The notes under the pieces: model-generated
The model's database searches: none
Told to the model about the DNA's origin: nothing
Seen by the model: only the letters and a program-made list of their open reading frames with translations
Part shown: positions 28,173-37,850 of the stretch, piece after piece
How positions within the stretch are numbered: the first letter of the stretch is position 1
Layout of the letters: every line of letters begins with the position of its first letter
Position numbers and translations under genes: made by a program
Origin: Leclercia adecarboxylata
GTDB taxonomy: Bacteria > Pseudomonadota > Gammaproteobacteria > Enterobacterales > Enterobacteriaceae
Direction of reading: 5' to 3'
Length of the DNA stretch: 64,000 bases
Assembly (NCBI RefSeq): GCF_023639785.1
Contig: NZ_CP098325.1
Coordinates: forward strand, 2,542,001 to 2,606,000

Positions 28173-28415
28173 GAGTACCTCCCTTTTTTATGGATGGACT
28201 ACAACTATAGCGTTGTTTACCGAAATTCAGCCAGGCGGCAGCGGCGAAAATACCGGCGCACTGGAACACGCGCGTTTGCTGCAAAACGTGCTGACATTCA
28301 TCGCCGTAATCCGTACCATACACGCCATACTTTTTCATGTTGATCTGCAGCCCGCCTTATCAAAGTGTGAGCCGCCTGAGCTGCTTTAGCCACAAACGAA
28401 TTGAGCCACTATTAA

Positions 28416-29351
28416 ATGTCGCAAAATCAAGATATTACCAAGAAAGAACAGTATAACCTGAACAAACTTCAGAAGCGTCTGCGCCGTAACGTTGGCGAAG
28501 CTATTGCCGATTACAACATGATTGAAGAAGGCGACCGCATCATGGTCTGCCTGTCTGGCGGCAAAGACAGCTACACCTTACTGGAAATTTTGCGCAATCT
28601 TCAGCAAAGCGCGCCGGTAAACTTCTCCCTCGTTGCCGTTAACCTGGATCAGAAGCAGCCGGGCTTCCCGGAGCATATTCTGCCGGAATATCTGGAGAAG
28701 CAGGGCGTCGAGTACAAGATTGTTGAAGAGAACACCTACGGCATCGTTAAAGAGAAGATCCCGGAAGGGAAAACCACCTGCTCGCTCTGCTCCCGCCTGC
28801 GCCGCGGCATTCTGTACCGTACGGCTACCGAGCTGGGATGCACCAAGATTGCCCTGGGTCACCACCGGGACGACATTTTACAGACGCTGTTCCTGAACAT
28901 GTTCTACGGCGGCAAAATGAAAGGTATGCCACCGAAGCTGATGAGCGACGACGGGAAACACATCGTGATCCGCCCTCTCGCCTACTGTCGCGAGAAGGAT
29001 ATCGAGCGCTTCTCCGAGGCCAAAGCCTTCCCGATCATTCCATGCAACCTGTGCGGCTCGCAGCCAAACCTGCAGCGTCAGGTGATTGCCGACATGCTGC
29101 GCGACTGGGACAAACGCTATCCTGGCCGGATTGAAACCATGTTCAGCGCGATGCAGAACGTGGTGCCTTCGCACCTGTGCGATATCAACCTGTTTGATTT
29201 CAAAGGCATTAAGCACGGTTCGGAAGTGGTGAATGGCGGCGATCTGGCGTTTGACCGGGAAGAGATCCCAATGCAGCCGGCGGGCTGGCAGCCAGAAGAA
29301 GATGACACTCAGCTGGATGAGATGCGTCTGAACGTTATTGAAGTGAAGTGA
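28416..29351 (+). CDS. ttcA: TtcA, tRNA 2-thiocytidine32 synthetase
   Basis: Thiolates C32 of certain tRNAs using ATP and a [4Fe-4S] cluster. 311 residues, the E. coli length. The PP-loop ATP motif is SGGKDS at 47-52; cluster cysteines are in CSLCSR and CNLCGS. In E. coli K-12 this gene is the integration target of the Rac prophage; here it is intact with no prophage next to it. Convergent with dbpA across a shared hairpin. Confidence 0.97.
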   Translation: MSQNQDITKKEQYNLNKLQKRLRRNVGEAIADYNMIEEGDRIMVCLSGGKDSYTLLEILRNLQQSAPVNFSLVAVNLDQKQPGFPEHILPEYLEKQGVEYKIVEENTYGIVKEKIPEGKTTCSLCSRLRRGILYRTATELGCTKIALGHHRDDILQTLFLNMFYGGKMKGMPPKLMSDDGKHIVIRPLAYCREKDIERFSEAKAFPIIPCNLCGSQPNLQRQVIADMLRDWDKRYPGRIETMFSAMQNVVPSHLCDINLFDFKGIKHGSEVVNGGDLAFDREEIPMQPAGWQPEEDDTQLDEMRLNVIEVK

Positions 29352-29358
29352 TTTTAAC

Positions 29359-29387
29359 GCGTCTCAGCGTGAATGCTGAGACGCTTT
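29359..29387. terminator. Shared terminator between ttcA and dbpA
   Basis: GCGTCTCAGC-GTGAAT-GCTGAGACGC perfect 10-bp stem followed by TTT, between convergent stops at 29351 and 29397. Confidence 0.8.
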
Positions 29388-29396
29388 CCCGCCCGC

Positions 29397-30770
29397 TTAT
29401 TTCAGCAGACGAACCCGGCAGCTTTTGCCTTTGATCTTTCCGTTTTGCAGCTGTTTCCACGCCTTTTGTGCCACAGACTGTCGCACCGCCACATACACGT
29501 GCGCAGGATGCACGGCGATTTTACCGATATCTGCACCGTCCAGCCCAATGTCCCCTGTCAGCGCCCCCAGCACATCACCCGGACGCATTTTGGCTTTTTT
29601 ACCGCCGTCGATGCACAGCGTTGCCATCTCTGCTGCCAGCGGCGTAATGCTGACGTTTGCCGGGGCATCCACCCAGTTCAGCTTAATTTGCAGCATTTCA
29701 GCCAGAATATTGGCGCGCTGCGCCTCTTCCGGCGCGCAGAAGCTGATCGCCAGACCGCTGTTACCGGCACGTGCGGTACGGCCAATACGGTGAACGTGCA
29801 CTTCCGGATCCCAGGCCAGTTCGTAGTTCACCACCAGCTCCAGGGATTTGATGTCCAGACCGCGGGCGGCGACGTCGGTGGCAACCAGCACACGGGCGCT
29901 GCCGTTGGCGAAACGCACCAGGGTCTGATCGCGATCGCGCTGTTCCAGGTCGCCATGCAGCGCCAGTGCGCTCTGACCCGCCCCGGCCAGGGCATCACAT
30001 ACCGCCTGACAATCCTTTTTGGTGTTACAGAACACCACGCAGGAGGCGGGCTGATGAATGCTGAGCAGCTTTTGCAGAAGCGGGATTTTGCCACGCTGGG
30101 TGGTATCAAAGAACTGCTGCTCAATGGCCGGCAGCGCGTCGACGGAATCAATTTCAATGGCAAGCGGATTTTGCTGCACGCGACCGCTGATAGCGGCGAT
30201 CGCCTCCGGCCAGGTGGCGGAGAAAAGTAACGTCTGGCGCGTTGGCGGCGCAAAACGGGTCACTTCGTCAATGGCGTCGCTGAAGCCCATATCCAGCATG
30301 CGGTCGGCCTCATCCAGCACCAGGGTTTGCAGCGCATCCAGAGACACCGTGCCCTTCTGCAGGTGGTCGAGCAGTCGCCCGGGGGTGGCGACGATAATGT
30401 GTGGGGCATGCTGCAGAGAATCACGCTGCGCGCCGAACGGCTGTCCGCCGCACAAAGTTAAAATTTTGGTGTTCGGCAGAAAACGTGCCAGGCGACGTAG
30501 CTCCCCCGCGACCTGATCTGCCAGCTCGCGCGTCGGGCAGAGCACCAGGGACTGCGTCTGAAACAGCGTGGCGTCTATCTGCTGCAACAGCCCAAGGCCA
30601 AAGGCAGCCGTCTTACCACTGCCGGTTTTCGCCTGCACACGGACATCGCGTCCTTCCAGGATCGCTGGCAGCGCGGCAGCTTGTACAGGGGTCATCGTCA
30701 GGTAGCCCAACTCGTTAAGGTTATCGAGTTGGGCGGCAGGCAGTACGTTCAGCGTTGAAAAAGCAGTCAC
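29397..30770 (-). CDS. dbpA: DbpA, 23S rRNA-specific DEAD-box RNA helicase
   Basis: ATP-dependent helicase acting in large ribosomal subunit assembly. 457 residues as in E. coli. Motifs in order: AKTGSGKTAAF (I), PTRELADQV (Ia), TPGRLLDHL (Ib), VLDEADRMLD (II), LLFSATWPE (III), ATDVAARGLDIK (V), HRIGRTARAG (VI). The C-terminal 75 residues form the RNA-binding domain that recognises hairpin 92 of 23S rRNA in this family. Upstream lies a short proline-rich gene and fnrS on the same strand. Confidence 0.96.
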   Translation of the reverse strand: MTAFSTLNVLPAAQLDNLNELGYLTMTPVQAAALPAILEGRDVRVQAKTGSGKTAAFGLGLLQQIDATLFQTQSLVLCPTRELADQVAGELRRLARFLPNTKILTLCGGQPFGAQRDSLQHAPHIIVATPGRLLDHLQKGTVSLDALQTLVLDEADRMLDMGFSDAIDEVTRFAPPTRQTLLFSATWPEAIAAISGRVQQNPLAIEIDSVDALPAIEQQFFDTTQRGKIPLLQKLLSIHQPASCVVFCNTKKDCQAVCDALAGAGQSALALHGDLEQRDRDQTLVRFANGSARVLVATDVAARGLDIKSLELVVNYELAWDPEVHVHRIGRTARAGNSGLAISFCAPEEAQRANILAEMLQIKLNWVDAPANVSITPLAAEMATLCIDGGKKAKMRPGDVLGALTGDIGLDGADIGKIAVHPAHVYVAVRQSVAQKAWKQLQNGKIKGKSCRVRLLK

Positions 30771-30798
30771 AGTTATTCTCGCGGTAAAAGACTCACAG

Positions 30799-30981
30799 TC
30801 AGCAGGCGCGTATCCTCGCAGATCTCCGCCTCTGATGCGACATTTTAATCGGCACTTCGTCAGGCGGTGGGTCCGGCATCGGCTGTGGACGGGGGATCGG
30901 ATCGGGAACGGGCACAGGATCGGTTGGCACCGGGTCCGATAGCCGCGTGGGTTGCAGCAGCAGTGTTAAGAGCATGGCCAT
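30799..30981 (-). CDS. Small hydrophobic/proline-rich protein between fnrS and dbpA
   Basis: 60 residues: a short hydrophobic start (MAMLLTLLLQP) and then a proline repeat with alternating Val/Pro/Asp (TDPVPVPDPIPRPQPMPDPP), ending in a basic tail. GGAGG stands 5 bases before the ATG, a near-ideal ribosome site, which makes translation likely despite the odd composition. It ends 28 bases before the dbpA start on the same strand and could be a leader peptide or a small envelope protein. I cannot name the family with confidence. Confidence 0.6.
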   Translation of the reverse strand: MAMLLTLLLQPTRLSDPVPTDPVPVPDPIPRPQPMPDPPPDEVPIKMSHQRRRSARIRAC

Positions 30982-31039
30982 ATTACCCTCCAGAAAACGC
31001 GTTTGTCTCTTTTAGGGTAGTCGCTGCTGGGTTGCAGGC

Positions 31040-31161
31040 AAAAAAAAGCCGACTTATTTAAGTCGGCGTCGTACGAATCAATTTTGCTATGCAGTAATTC
31101 AAAAAAGGAAGTAAGACAATATGGAGCGCAACGCCCATCGCTTGACGTTGCATTCACCTGC
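31040..31161 (-). ncRNA. fnrS: FnrS, anaerobically induced Hfq-binding small RNA
   Basis: The minus strand from 31161 reads GCAGGTGAATGCAACGTCAA... and ends in GCCGACTTAAATAAGTCGGC with an 8-T run, 122 bases, matching E. coli FnrS from memory with only a few changes near the terminator loop. It lies between zntB and dbpA, the same place as in E. coli. FnrS represses many aerobic-metabolism mRNAs when oxygen is absent. A CAATAT -10 box at 31174-31169 and an FNR site about 42 bases upstream complete the promoter. Confidence 0.96.
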
Positions 31162-31196
31162 GAGAGAGATATTGCACCTTATGGGTAAATCGTTTT

Positions 31197-31210
31197 TTGA
31201 CTTCGCTCAA
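31197..31210 (-). promoter_or_regulatory. FNR-binding site of fnrS
   Basis: TTGAC-TTCG-CTCAA, a near match to the FNR consensus TTGAT-N4-ATCAA with one change per half-site, centred about 42 bases upstream of the fnrS start. That is the position of a class II activator site. Confidence 0.85.
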
Positions 31211-31256
31211 GTAAAATGGCGTTTTAAGAAACTTACAGCGCCGAAAAAACGTAAAT

Positions 31257-32240
31257 TTACAGCCATTTACTGCGATGTAACCACCATGCAACACCACCAA
31301 TCAAAACCACTAACATGATGCAGAACAGCGAAAAGCCGAAGCGGAAATCCCCGCCGGGGATGCCCCCAAGGTTGACGCCAAAAAGCCCGGTCAGGAAGGT
31401 GCTGGGCAAAAAGACCATCGCCATCAGTGACATGGTGTAGGTTCGTCGGGAGAGCGACTCCTGCATCACCTGCGCAATTTCGTCGGTCATGACCGCTGTT
31501 CGGGCGATACAGGCGTCAATTTCATCCAGCCCGCGCCCCAGCCGCTCGGCGATATCCTGCATTCTGCGGCGCTGATCGTCGCTCATCCAGGGCAGCCGCT
31601 CGCTTGCCAGTCGGGCATACACATCGCGCTGGGGCGCCATATAGCGGCGCATCACGATAAGTTGCTTGCGCAACAGCGCCAGAAAGCCCCGGGGCGGTAT
31701 CTGCTGATCGATAAGATTGTCTTCCAGGTCGATGATTTTATCGTGCAGCTCTTCAATAAACTCACTGGCGTGATCGGTGAGCGCGTCACAGACATCCACC
31801 AGCCAGCCCCCGCAATCTTGCGGGCCGGTGCCCTCTTTCAAATCGCCGATAACATCGTCCAGCGCCAGCACTTTTCGCTGCCGGGTTGAGACAATCAGCC
31901 GCTCGTCCATATAGAGACGCATCGCCACCAGCTGATCCGGCCGCTCATCGGTACTGCCGTTGATGCAGCGCAGCGTAATTAATGTTCCCTCGCCCATGCG
32001 GGTGACGCGTGGACGCAGGCTCTCTCCCGCCAGGGCGTCGCGCACATTGTTGGGTAATAGCGGCGTCGATGCCAGCCAGTGGGCGCTCTCCGGGTGGGTG
32101 TAATTCAGGTGCAGCCAGCAGGGATGCTCCCTATCGATATTATCATCGTTGGTAAGCGGCCTTGCCCCGCCCTTACCGTCCAGTACCCACGCAAAAACTG
32201 CGTCAGGAACGTTAACTTCCGATCCTTTTATGCCTTCCAC
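31257..32240 (-). CDS. zntB: ZntB, zinc transporter of the CorA superfamily
   Basis: 327 residues, as in enterobacterial ZntB. A large cytoplasmic domain (residues 1-265) precedes two transmembrane helices. The pore signature GVN lies in [15 protein letters not shown] between the helices ([19 protein letters not shown] and [19 protein letters not shown]). The family imports Zn2+ driven by the proton gradient. Neighbours fnrS and dgcM are the same as in E. coli, apart from the chemoreceptor gene inserted upstream. Confidence 0.95.
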   Translation of the reverse strand: MEGIKGSEVNVPDAVFAWVLDGKGGARPLTNDDNIDREHPCWLHLNYTHPESAHWLASTPLLPNNVRDALAGESLRPRVTRMGEGTLITLRCINGSTDERPDQLVAMRLYMDERLIVSTRQRKVLALDDVIGDLKEGTGPQDCGGWLVDVCDALTDHASEFIEELHDKIIDLEDNLIDQQIPPRGFLALLRKQLIVMRRYMAPQRDVYARLASERLPWMSDDQRRRMQDIAERLGRGLDEIDACIARTAVMTDEIAQVMQESLSRRTYTMSLMAMVFLPSTFLTGLFGVNLGGIPGGDFRFGFSLFCIMLVVLIGGVAWWLHRSKWL

Positions 32241-32365
32241 AGCGCCTCCGCCAGTAGCTGTTCTTTGCTGTCAGTCTAGCCACCCTGGCAGCTTAAGCAA
32301 CACTTTCTCCCGGCATCGCGCTGAATTTATTCATAAAAGAGACTATTCCTGAACGCTACTCGCCA

Positions 32366-32392
32366 TAAAAAAAGCCTGGCGAACCAGGCTTT
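32366..32392 (-). terminator. Terminator of the chemoreceptor gene
   Basis: On the minus strand AAAGCCTGG-TTCG-CCAGGCTTTTTTTAT: a 7-bp stem with a T-run, immediately after the stop at 32397. Confidence 0.9.
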
Positions 32393-32396
32393 AGTT

Positions 32397-33524
32397 TCAG
32401 GCACGGGCGGGATAGCTTCGCCCGTCAAAGGTGGGCGCAGAAGTGCCCTGATCCAGATGGAAGTTTCGGGTGCGGGTTTGCAGTTCAACGACCTGATTCT
32501 TCAGCACCGCCGACGAGCCCGACAGCTCCTCCACCATCACCACGTTGCTCTGGGTCACCTGCTCCAGATCGCTCAGCGCCTGGGTGATCTGTGCGATACC
32601 TCTCTCCTGCTCGTAGGTGGAGGTGGAGATTTCGTCCATCAACTTGCTGACCTGCCCGGAGCCGCTAACGATCTCGTGCATGTTTTTCTCGGCTTCAGCC
32701 ACGACCATCGCCCCCTGGCTGACGTTGCTGCTGGTAACATCGATCAGGGATTTGATATTTTTTGCCGCTTCGGCGCTGCGATGGGCCAGGCTGCGTACTT
32801 CCCCCGCAACAACGGAGAAGCCTTTGCCATGATCGCCGGCACGGGCGGCTTCGACCGCGGCATTCAGCGCCAGGATATTGGTCTGGAAAGCGATGCCATC
32901 AATCAGCGTGATAATTTCCGTCATCTGCTGGGCGCATTCAGTAATGGAGTGCATGTTGTTGGCAACCTGCCCCATCAGCTCGCCGCCTTTTTTTGCCTGA
33001 TGTGTGGCGATACTGGCTTTCTCATTGGCGAGACGGGTGTTATCAGCGGTATTTTTGGTGGTGGCGGCCATCTGTTCCATGCTGGCTGAGGTCTGGATCA
33101 GAGACGCCGACTGCAGTTCGGTTTTAGAGGCCAGCGCCGTACTACGGGCGGCAAGTTGTTCGGAAAGCGTCATCGCGGTATGGGATGAAGAACGGATCTC
33201 GCGCACCAGAGTAGCGAGATTGCTCGACAGCGTGTTGATGCCCGGAATCAGTCTGCCTGCACAGTTATTACCAAACTCCGGGATCGTGACCCCCAGGTTG
33301 CCAGAGACGACCTCTTCGATACTCTTTTTCACCGTATTGATTGGCACGACCAGATATTGCGTCATGTAGACCCACAAGAAAATCAAAGCGCCGACAAATA
33401 AACAGTTAAGCAAAATTAACAGAGATGTTTGCGGTGCTAAAAATATGGCCAGAACATCAATGACAACAAACACAACTACCAGATAACTCAGAATAAAAGT
33501 CCTCACACTTATATTTCTAAGCAT
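32397..33524 (-). CDS. Methyl-accepting chemotaxis protein without a large periplasmic sensor domain
   Basis: 375 residues from MLRNISVRTFILSYL (AGGA 7-8 bases upstream; a start 12 codons earlier is possible). Two transmembrane segments (residues about 8-28 and 33-55) are separated by only a few residues, so there is no real ligand-binding domain. A HAMP-like region follows, then a long helical signalling domain with the conserved CheA/CheW-binding tip IDGIAFQTNILALNAAVEAA and flanking methylation helices. No C-terminal NWETF-like CheR tether is present. It probably senses membrane or cytoplasmic conditions; stimulus unknown. Inserted between zntB and dgcM relative to E. coli. Confidence 0.88.
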   Translation of the reverse strand: MLRNISVRTFILSYLVVVFVVIDVLAIFLAPQTSLLILLNCLFVGALIFLWVYMTQYLVVPINTVKKSIEEVVSGNLGVTIPEFGNNCAGRLIPGINTLSSNLATLVREIRSSSHTAMTLSEQLAARSTALASKTELQSASLIQTSASMEQMAATTKNTADNTRLANEKASIATHQAKKGGELMGQVANNMHSITECAQQMTEIITLIDGIAFQTNILALNAAVEAARAGDHGKGFSVVAGEVRSLAHRSAEAAKNIKSLIDVTSSNVSQGAMVVAEAEKNMHEIVSGSGQVSKLMDEISTSTYEQERGIAQITQALSDLEQVTQSNVVMVEELSGSSAVLKNQVVELQTRTRNFHLDQGTSAPTFDGRSYPARA

Positions 33525-33850
33525 AATAGATCCTACAACAGTATTTTCAGAAGGTAACAACTATATAGCATTCAGGTTTTAGTTTTTCACTCACATTTCG
33601 CACAGACAATTTATTAATATCAAAACCTCAGAAATTTGCGTTAAGTGAGTACACGACACCATTCAGAACCTGATTTAACAAACTAATCTCCAAAAAGGCA
33701 CCAAACAACACCATGGCGCACTACAATTGCGTCACTTATCAATTTGATTTTTTTATACTTAACTCACGCCGCCTTTGCAGGCAGTGATTATTTTTCCATG
33801 CTCAAAATACGCACGATTAAATATACCTTACGATTTTACTGAAAAAATAT

Positions 33851-33877
33851 TAATGTTTTCCGGCGTCGGTCCGATAC
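33851..33877 (+). promoter_or_regulatory. Sigma28 (FliA)-like promoter facing dgcM
   Basis: TAATGTTT at 33851-33858, 11 bases, then TCCGATAC at 33870-33877. The sigma28 consensus is TAAAGTTT-N11-GCCGATAA, so 13 of 16 positions match with exact spacing. It points toward dgcM about 255 bases away. The rest of the 607-base gap 33525-34131 is AT-rich without a supported gene. Confidence 0.5.
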
Positions 33878-34131
33878 TGAATTAAATAGATGCCATAGTG
33901 TCCGGGCAGTTTCCTGTAACGCCGTCAGGGTGTCTGTATAGTTTTCAACACATAAAGAGTGCCAGTGAATAAAAAACTATTCCAGCTGGTAAAATTAATT
34001 CGAATTTCAGGCTGAAATCACAAAAAAATCCTGTCCGATCGAATGAACTAGAGTATGTTTCAGAGAAGCCCACGCGTGCCGCTCCGTTGTGGCCCTCAGG
34101 TATTTTATGTGCCGAAAATTGAGACTAACCT

Positions 34132-35364
34132 ATGTCGCTTTCAGGGTTTGATGCACTGGATATGCTTATAACGCCCGTATGGTTGGTATCCCCGGTAACG
34201 GAGGATGTGCTTTTCGCCAATACGGCAGCAAAAACGATTATGCAGGGCGCAACGCTGGACATGCTGCGTAAAGGTGTCTGCTCCGCCCATGCGCAAGCCA
34301 CACTCGCGATGTACGTGCCTGATTTAAAAAACCGCCAGGATATCGTCGAAATCTGGAGCGTAGTGATAGATCGCCAGCAGACCAGCCTGACCTGCCGGCT
34401 CTCACTGGCCGTTTTTGCATCTCTCGGTGAAGTGATTGTTTTTGAGGGGGTTGCCCGCCAGCCGGTAACGGGATTAAAAGCGACCCGTTCAGGCACCTAT
34501 CAGCGCAAGAAACAGGGCTTCTACGCCCGATTTTTCCAGACTAACAGCGCCCCGATGCTGTTAATCGATCCCGCCCGGGACGGCCTGATCGTGGATGCGA
34601 ATCTCGCAGCCCTCAACTTTTACGGCTATATCCATGAGGAGATATGCAGCAAGCACACCTGGGAGATCAACACCCTGGGACGCAATATCATGCCGGTGAT
34701 GATGGAGATTGCACGTCTGCCGGGCGGTCATAAGCCCCTCAACTTTGTTCATCGCCTGGCCGATGGCTCCACCCGGCACGTACAAACCTATGCCGGGCCG
34801 ATTGAGATCTACGGCGATAAACTGATGCTCTGCATTATTCATGATATTACCGAGCAAAAGCGTCTTGAACAGGAGCTTGAATATGCCGCGCTGCGCGACT
34901 CATTAACCGGACTGCTCAATCGCCGTCAGTTTTATAATCTTACCGACCAGACCTCACCGAACCATCTTCCGGCCCAGCAGGAGTTCAGCCTGCTGCTGGT
35001 GGATACCGATCACTTCAAGGGTATTAATGATGTGTTTGGGCATCAGAAAGGCGACGAGGTGTTGATTGCCCTCGCAAGGACGCTGGAAAACAGCAGTCGA
35101 AAAGACGATTACGTGTTCCGCTGGGGGGGTGAGGAATTTGTGCTGCTCCTGCCACGCACCTCGCTGGATGCGGCGATGCAGATTGCAGAGACCCTGCGCG
35201 CAGCCATCGCCCGCATTGCTATTCCCGGTTTGCCCCGCTTTACTGTGAGTATTGGCGTTGCGCGGCATAACCCGGATGAAAGCATCGACGATCTGTTTAA
35301 ACGCGTGGACGATGCGCTGTATCGCGCCAGGAGTGATGGTCGTAATAAAGTGCTGGCGGCCTGA
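34132..35364 (+). CDS. dgcM: DgcM, PAS-PAS-GGDEF diguanylate cyclase
   Basis: 410 residues, the length of E. coli DgcM (YdaM), with strong similarity from the second PAS domain onward ([37 protein letters not shown]). Layout: first PAS region 1-115 (more diverged), second PAS 135-245, GGDEF domain 255-408. The active-site motif is GGEEF at 332-336, and [21 protein letters not shown] is the substrate pocket. In E. coli DgcM makes the local c-di-GMP that, with PdeR and MlrA, switches on csgD and curli. A possible sigma28 promoter lies upstream. Confidence 0.93.
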   Translation: MSLSGFDALDMLITPVWLVSPVTEDVLFANTAAKTIMQGATLDMLRKGVCSAHAQATLAMYVPDLKNRQDIVEIWSVVIDRQQTSLTCRLSLAVFASLGEVIVFEGVARQPVTGLKATRSGTYQRKKQGFYARFFQTNSAPMLLIDPARDGLIVDANLAALNFYGYIHEEICSKHTWEINTLGRNIMPVMMEIARLPGGHKPLNFVHRLADGSTRHVQTYAGPIEIYGDKLMLCIIHDITEQKRLEQELEYAALRDSLTGLLNRRQFYNLTDQTSPNHLPAQQEFSLLLVDTDHFKGINDVFGHQKGDEVLIALARTLENSSRKDDYVFRWGGEEFVLLLPRTSLDAAMQIAETLRAAIARIAIPGLPRFTVSIGVARHNPDESIDDLFKRVDDALYRARSDGRNKVLAA

Positions 35365-35411
35365 CAGCGCCTGCCGGCGTCCTCTGTCAATTGATTCATT
35401 TAGGAGTGGCG

Positions 35412-35981
35412 ATGATGAGCAAGAAAATCCTGATGCTGGTTGGCGATTACGCTGAAGATTACGAAACCATGGTGCCCTTTCAGGCATTGCAGATGATAGG
35501 TCATCAGGTTGATGCGGTCTGTCCTGATAAAAGCAAAGGCGATTTTATCATGACGGCGATCCATGATTTCGACGGTGCCCAGACATACAGCGAAAAGCCC
35601 GGTCACCGCTTTGTACTTAACGCCGATTTTACCGGGGCGAAAGAGGCGGATTACGACGCATTGCTCATTCCGGGCGGACGCGCACCGGAATATCTGCGTC
35701 TGAATGAGAAGGTACTTGAACTGGTACGCGCCTTTGACCAGGCAGGAAAACCGATCGCCGCCGTTTGTCATGGCCCGCAGCTGCTGGCCGCCGCTGGCGT
35801 CCTGAAAGGACGAACCTGTAGCGCCTACCCTGCCTGCGCCCCGGAAGTCCGTCTCAGCGGCGGAGAGTACGCCGACATTGGTATAGACCAGGCGCACGTC
35901 GACGGCAATCTGGTTACGGCTCCGGCCTGGCCTGCCCATCCGCAATGGCTGGCGAAATTTGCTGAGGTATTGCAGAAGTAA
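35412..35981 (+). CDS. DJ-1/PfpI superfamily protein
   Basis: 189 residues from an ATG with AGGAG five bases upstream (a second ATG follows at once). Class I glutamine-amidotransferase-like fold: [28 protein letters not shown] and the nucleophile elbow [10 protein letters not shown] with Cys119-His120. Members include proteases, glyoxalases and chaperones of the DJ-1 group; the exact activity cannot be told from sequence. Only about 45 bases after dgcM on the same strand, so it may be co-transcribed. Confidence 0.87.
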   Translation: MMSKKILMLVGDYAEDYETMVPFQALQMIGHQVDAVCPDKSKGDFIMTAIHDFDGAQTYSEKPGHRFVLNADFTGAKEADYDALLIPGGRAPEYLRLNEKVLELVRAFDQAGKPIAAVCHGPQLLAAAGVLKGRTCSAYPACAPEVRLSGGEYADIGIDQAHVDGNLVTAPAWPAHPQWLAKFAEVLQK

Positions 35982-36008
35982 GAGGTGAATTACCGACAGG
36001 CTGAGCGT

Positions 36009-36488
36009 TCAGGCCAGCCTGTCGACAGCCTGAAAAAAGCGCTCCTCGGTCATGATGACATTGTCTTTTAAGCTCTGATGTTCCCGACGGATAAACCAGC
36101 CTGTTTCCGGCGCCATGCTCAGACAAAACACCTGGGTGGTGCCGTAAGCCTCCACACGCATCGTCACAACACCTCTCTCTTCGCCCTGACAGAGCTGTTT
36201 CGGGAGTATAGTGACGCTGCGGTCACCGTTCTGTAACTGGATGGTGGTAATGTCGTAACGGCTTATCCCACTCCTGAGGCTGTAGCCAATCGTGCTCAGG
36301 TCATGGATATGTTTGGTTGAATACCTGACCTCGATTCCCGATCCTGCAAACCACTGATCCAGTTGTTGCGCAAGCGCATTCATACGTGCGCAGAATGCCC
36401 TGACTTCTGCCTCAACCGAATGCTTGCCAGAAGGTACACTGGCACTATTGTGCTGCACTTTTTTGAAGAAACGCTCTCTGGCTGACAC
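36009..36488 (-). CDS. Uncharacterised protein at the end of the T6SS operon
   Basis: 159 residues, GTG start with AGGGG seven bases upstream. The N-terminal part is helical (VRAFCARMNALAQQLDQWFAGSG), the rest appears beta-rich (DITTIQLQNGDRSVTILPKQLC). No signal peptide or membrane segment. It is the last minus-strand gene, 37 bases after the VasL-type gene, so it probably belongs to the type VI operon. I do not recognise the family. Confidence 0.75.
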   Translation of the reverse strand: MSARERFFKKVQHNSASVPSGKHSVEAEVRAFCARMNALAQQLDQWFAGSGIEVRYSTKHIHDLSTIGYSLRSGISRYDITTIQLQNGDRSVTILPKQLCQGEERGVVTMRVEAYGTTQVFCLSMAPETGWFIRREHQSLKDNVIMTEERFFQAVDRLA

Positions 36489-36525
36489 GTTGTCGCCCCT
36501 GTAATTTCTGTTTGCCCGAACGGTT

Positions 36526-37827
36526 TTATTCAGCCGGGGTATTTTTCAGCACAGCATAAGACGCAATGAGCTGCTGCAGATGTTGTTCGAGCTGGTTCTG
36601 CCGGATGGCTGTGCTGGCTTGTCCTGATGGGATGACGGAGAGCTGGCGAAGTTGTTCCTCTGCCGGAACGGTGCGGTTAAGCGACTGCAGAACGGCGAAT
36701 ACCGCTGATTTCAGCTCACTGACGGTCATATATTTGCCCTTCTGTTCGTCCAGCGCGTTGAGCCGGGCCGCCAGTTGCTCAAGTTGCGTCACCCCCTCGT
36801 ACCAGCCGGTCAGATTTTCTGGTGCCAGTGCAACAGACACCTTCTGCTGTTGCCACTTCTGCGCCAGGCTCTTCCCCTGTTCCGGCCATAGCCTGAGCGC
36901 CTCTTCTACCAGATAATCGCCATAGCTTAACGACCAGTCTGGTTTTAAGGCCATTAACCGCGCCAGCTGCTGCTGCGTCTCAATAATTCCATTTTCAGCT
37001 GAGTGAGGAGACTGATGCAGCTGCTCACCAGTAAGCGCCGTGGGTAAAGGGGTAAGCGGCTTCTGTACAGGTTCAGGCTGCTGCATGACCCGCCATCCTC
37101 CTGCCAGGATCCCTCCCAGCACCAGCATGGCCACCATACCGGCAGCAAACGGCTTCCAGGGCTTCGCGGGTGGCGGAGGCTCAGTCATCCTTGTCGGCCG
37201 CGATTCAGGCTGAACGACGGGCTCGGACTTAATGTGCTCTGTTGGTTCACTCAGGGTTTCAGCCGGTACGGCAACGTGCTCAGGCAGCTTACTATCCAGC
37301 CCATCTGTCTGTCCTGAACGTATTCCCGCACTATGTATCTGTGCTCGCAAGGCGTCGAGTTGGCTGACGCGCATCACGTCCAGACGCTGCAATATGTCGT
37401 CCAACAGATTCAGATGTCCTTCCGCCTGCAACAGCTGGCTGTGGTCGGCAGATGTCAGGGACTGGCTACGCAAGACCCGCTGAAGCCTTTGGATCAGGGT
37501 GTTGAGGATTTCCATCCGGGCCTGCACTGATTGTGGCCACAGATTGTCCCATTCACGCGTGACCAGCGCGGTGACGATCGCTAACCCCTGGTTCAGTCCA
37601 GACACTCCCGACAGGTGGACGCGGGCCAGGGAAAACCAGGCGGCGGTTTGCAGATCTACGCCGTTGTGTTCAAACAGGGACAGGCACCGTTTTTCCACAT
37701 GCTGCCAGTTCACGTCCGGCCGCGCCGGATGGGTCAGCTTGTTCATCTCATTACGCAGGGCGACATAGTCCGCAAGCGTGCGCGGGTCGCCCCCGGTTTT
37801 AAGGGGACGTTCAGAAAGTGTTGTCAT
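36526..37827 (-). CDS. T6SS VasL-type TssA relative with transmembrane segment
   Basis: 433 residues. An ImpA/TssA N-terminal domain (about 10-130, with GGDPRTLADYVALRNEMNKL and VTREWDNLWPQS) is followed by a linker and one transmembrane helix (AGMVAMLVLGGILAGGW, about 232-248). The C-terminal region carries the VasL-type helical domain. It is distinct from the longer, soluble TssA at 50033-51640, so this locus has two TssA-family proteins. TssA proteins prime or cap the growing sheath; the membrane-anchored class probably works at the membrane or the distal end (inference). Confidence 0.8.
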   Translation of the reverse strand: MTTLSERPLKTGGDPRTLADYVALRNEMNKLTHPARPDVNWQHVEKRCLSLFEHNGVDLQTAAWFSLARVHLSGVSGLNQGLAIVTALVTREWDNLWPQSVQARMEILNTLIQRLQRVLRSQSLTSADHSQLLQAEGHLNLLDDILQRLDVMRVSQLDALRAQIHSAGIRSGQTDGLDSKLPEHVAVPAETLSEPTEHIKSEPVVQPESRPTRMTEPPPPAKPWKPFAAGMVAMLVLGGILAGGWRVMQQPEPVQKPLTPLPTALTGEQLHQSPHSAENGIIETQQQLARLMALKPDWSLSYGDYLVEEALRLWPEQGKSLAQKWQQQKVSVALAPENLTGWYEGVTQLEQLAARLNALDEQKGKYMTVSELKSAVFAVLQSLNRTVPAEEQLRQLSVIPSGQASTAIRQNQLEQHLQQLIASYAVLKNTPAE

Positions 37828-37850
37828 GGTATTTTTAGTCTGAAGAAGGG

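Noticed and set aside
28171..28389. A 72-codon plus-strand frame upstream of ttcA
   Set aside because: No ribosome site, overlaps the probable ttcA promoter region, and the opposite-strand 25-codon unit has far better signals.
29373..30230. A 285-codon plus-strand frame opposite dbpA
   Set aside because: Antisense shadow of dbpA.
26900..36000. Rac-like prophage or att site at ttcA
   Set aside because: ttcA is intact and flanked by its usual neighbours; no integrase or phage gene is present.
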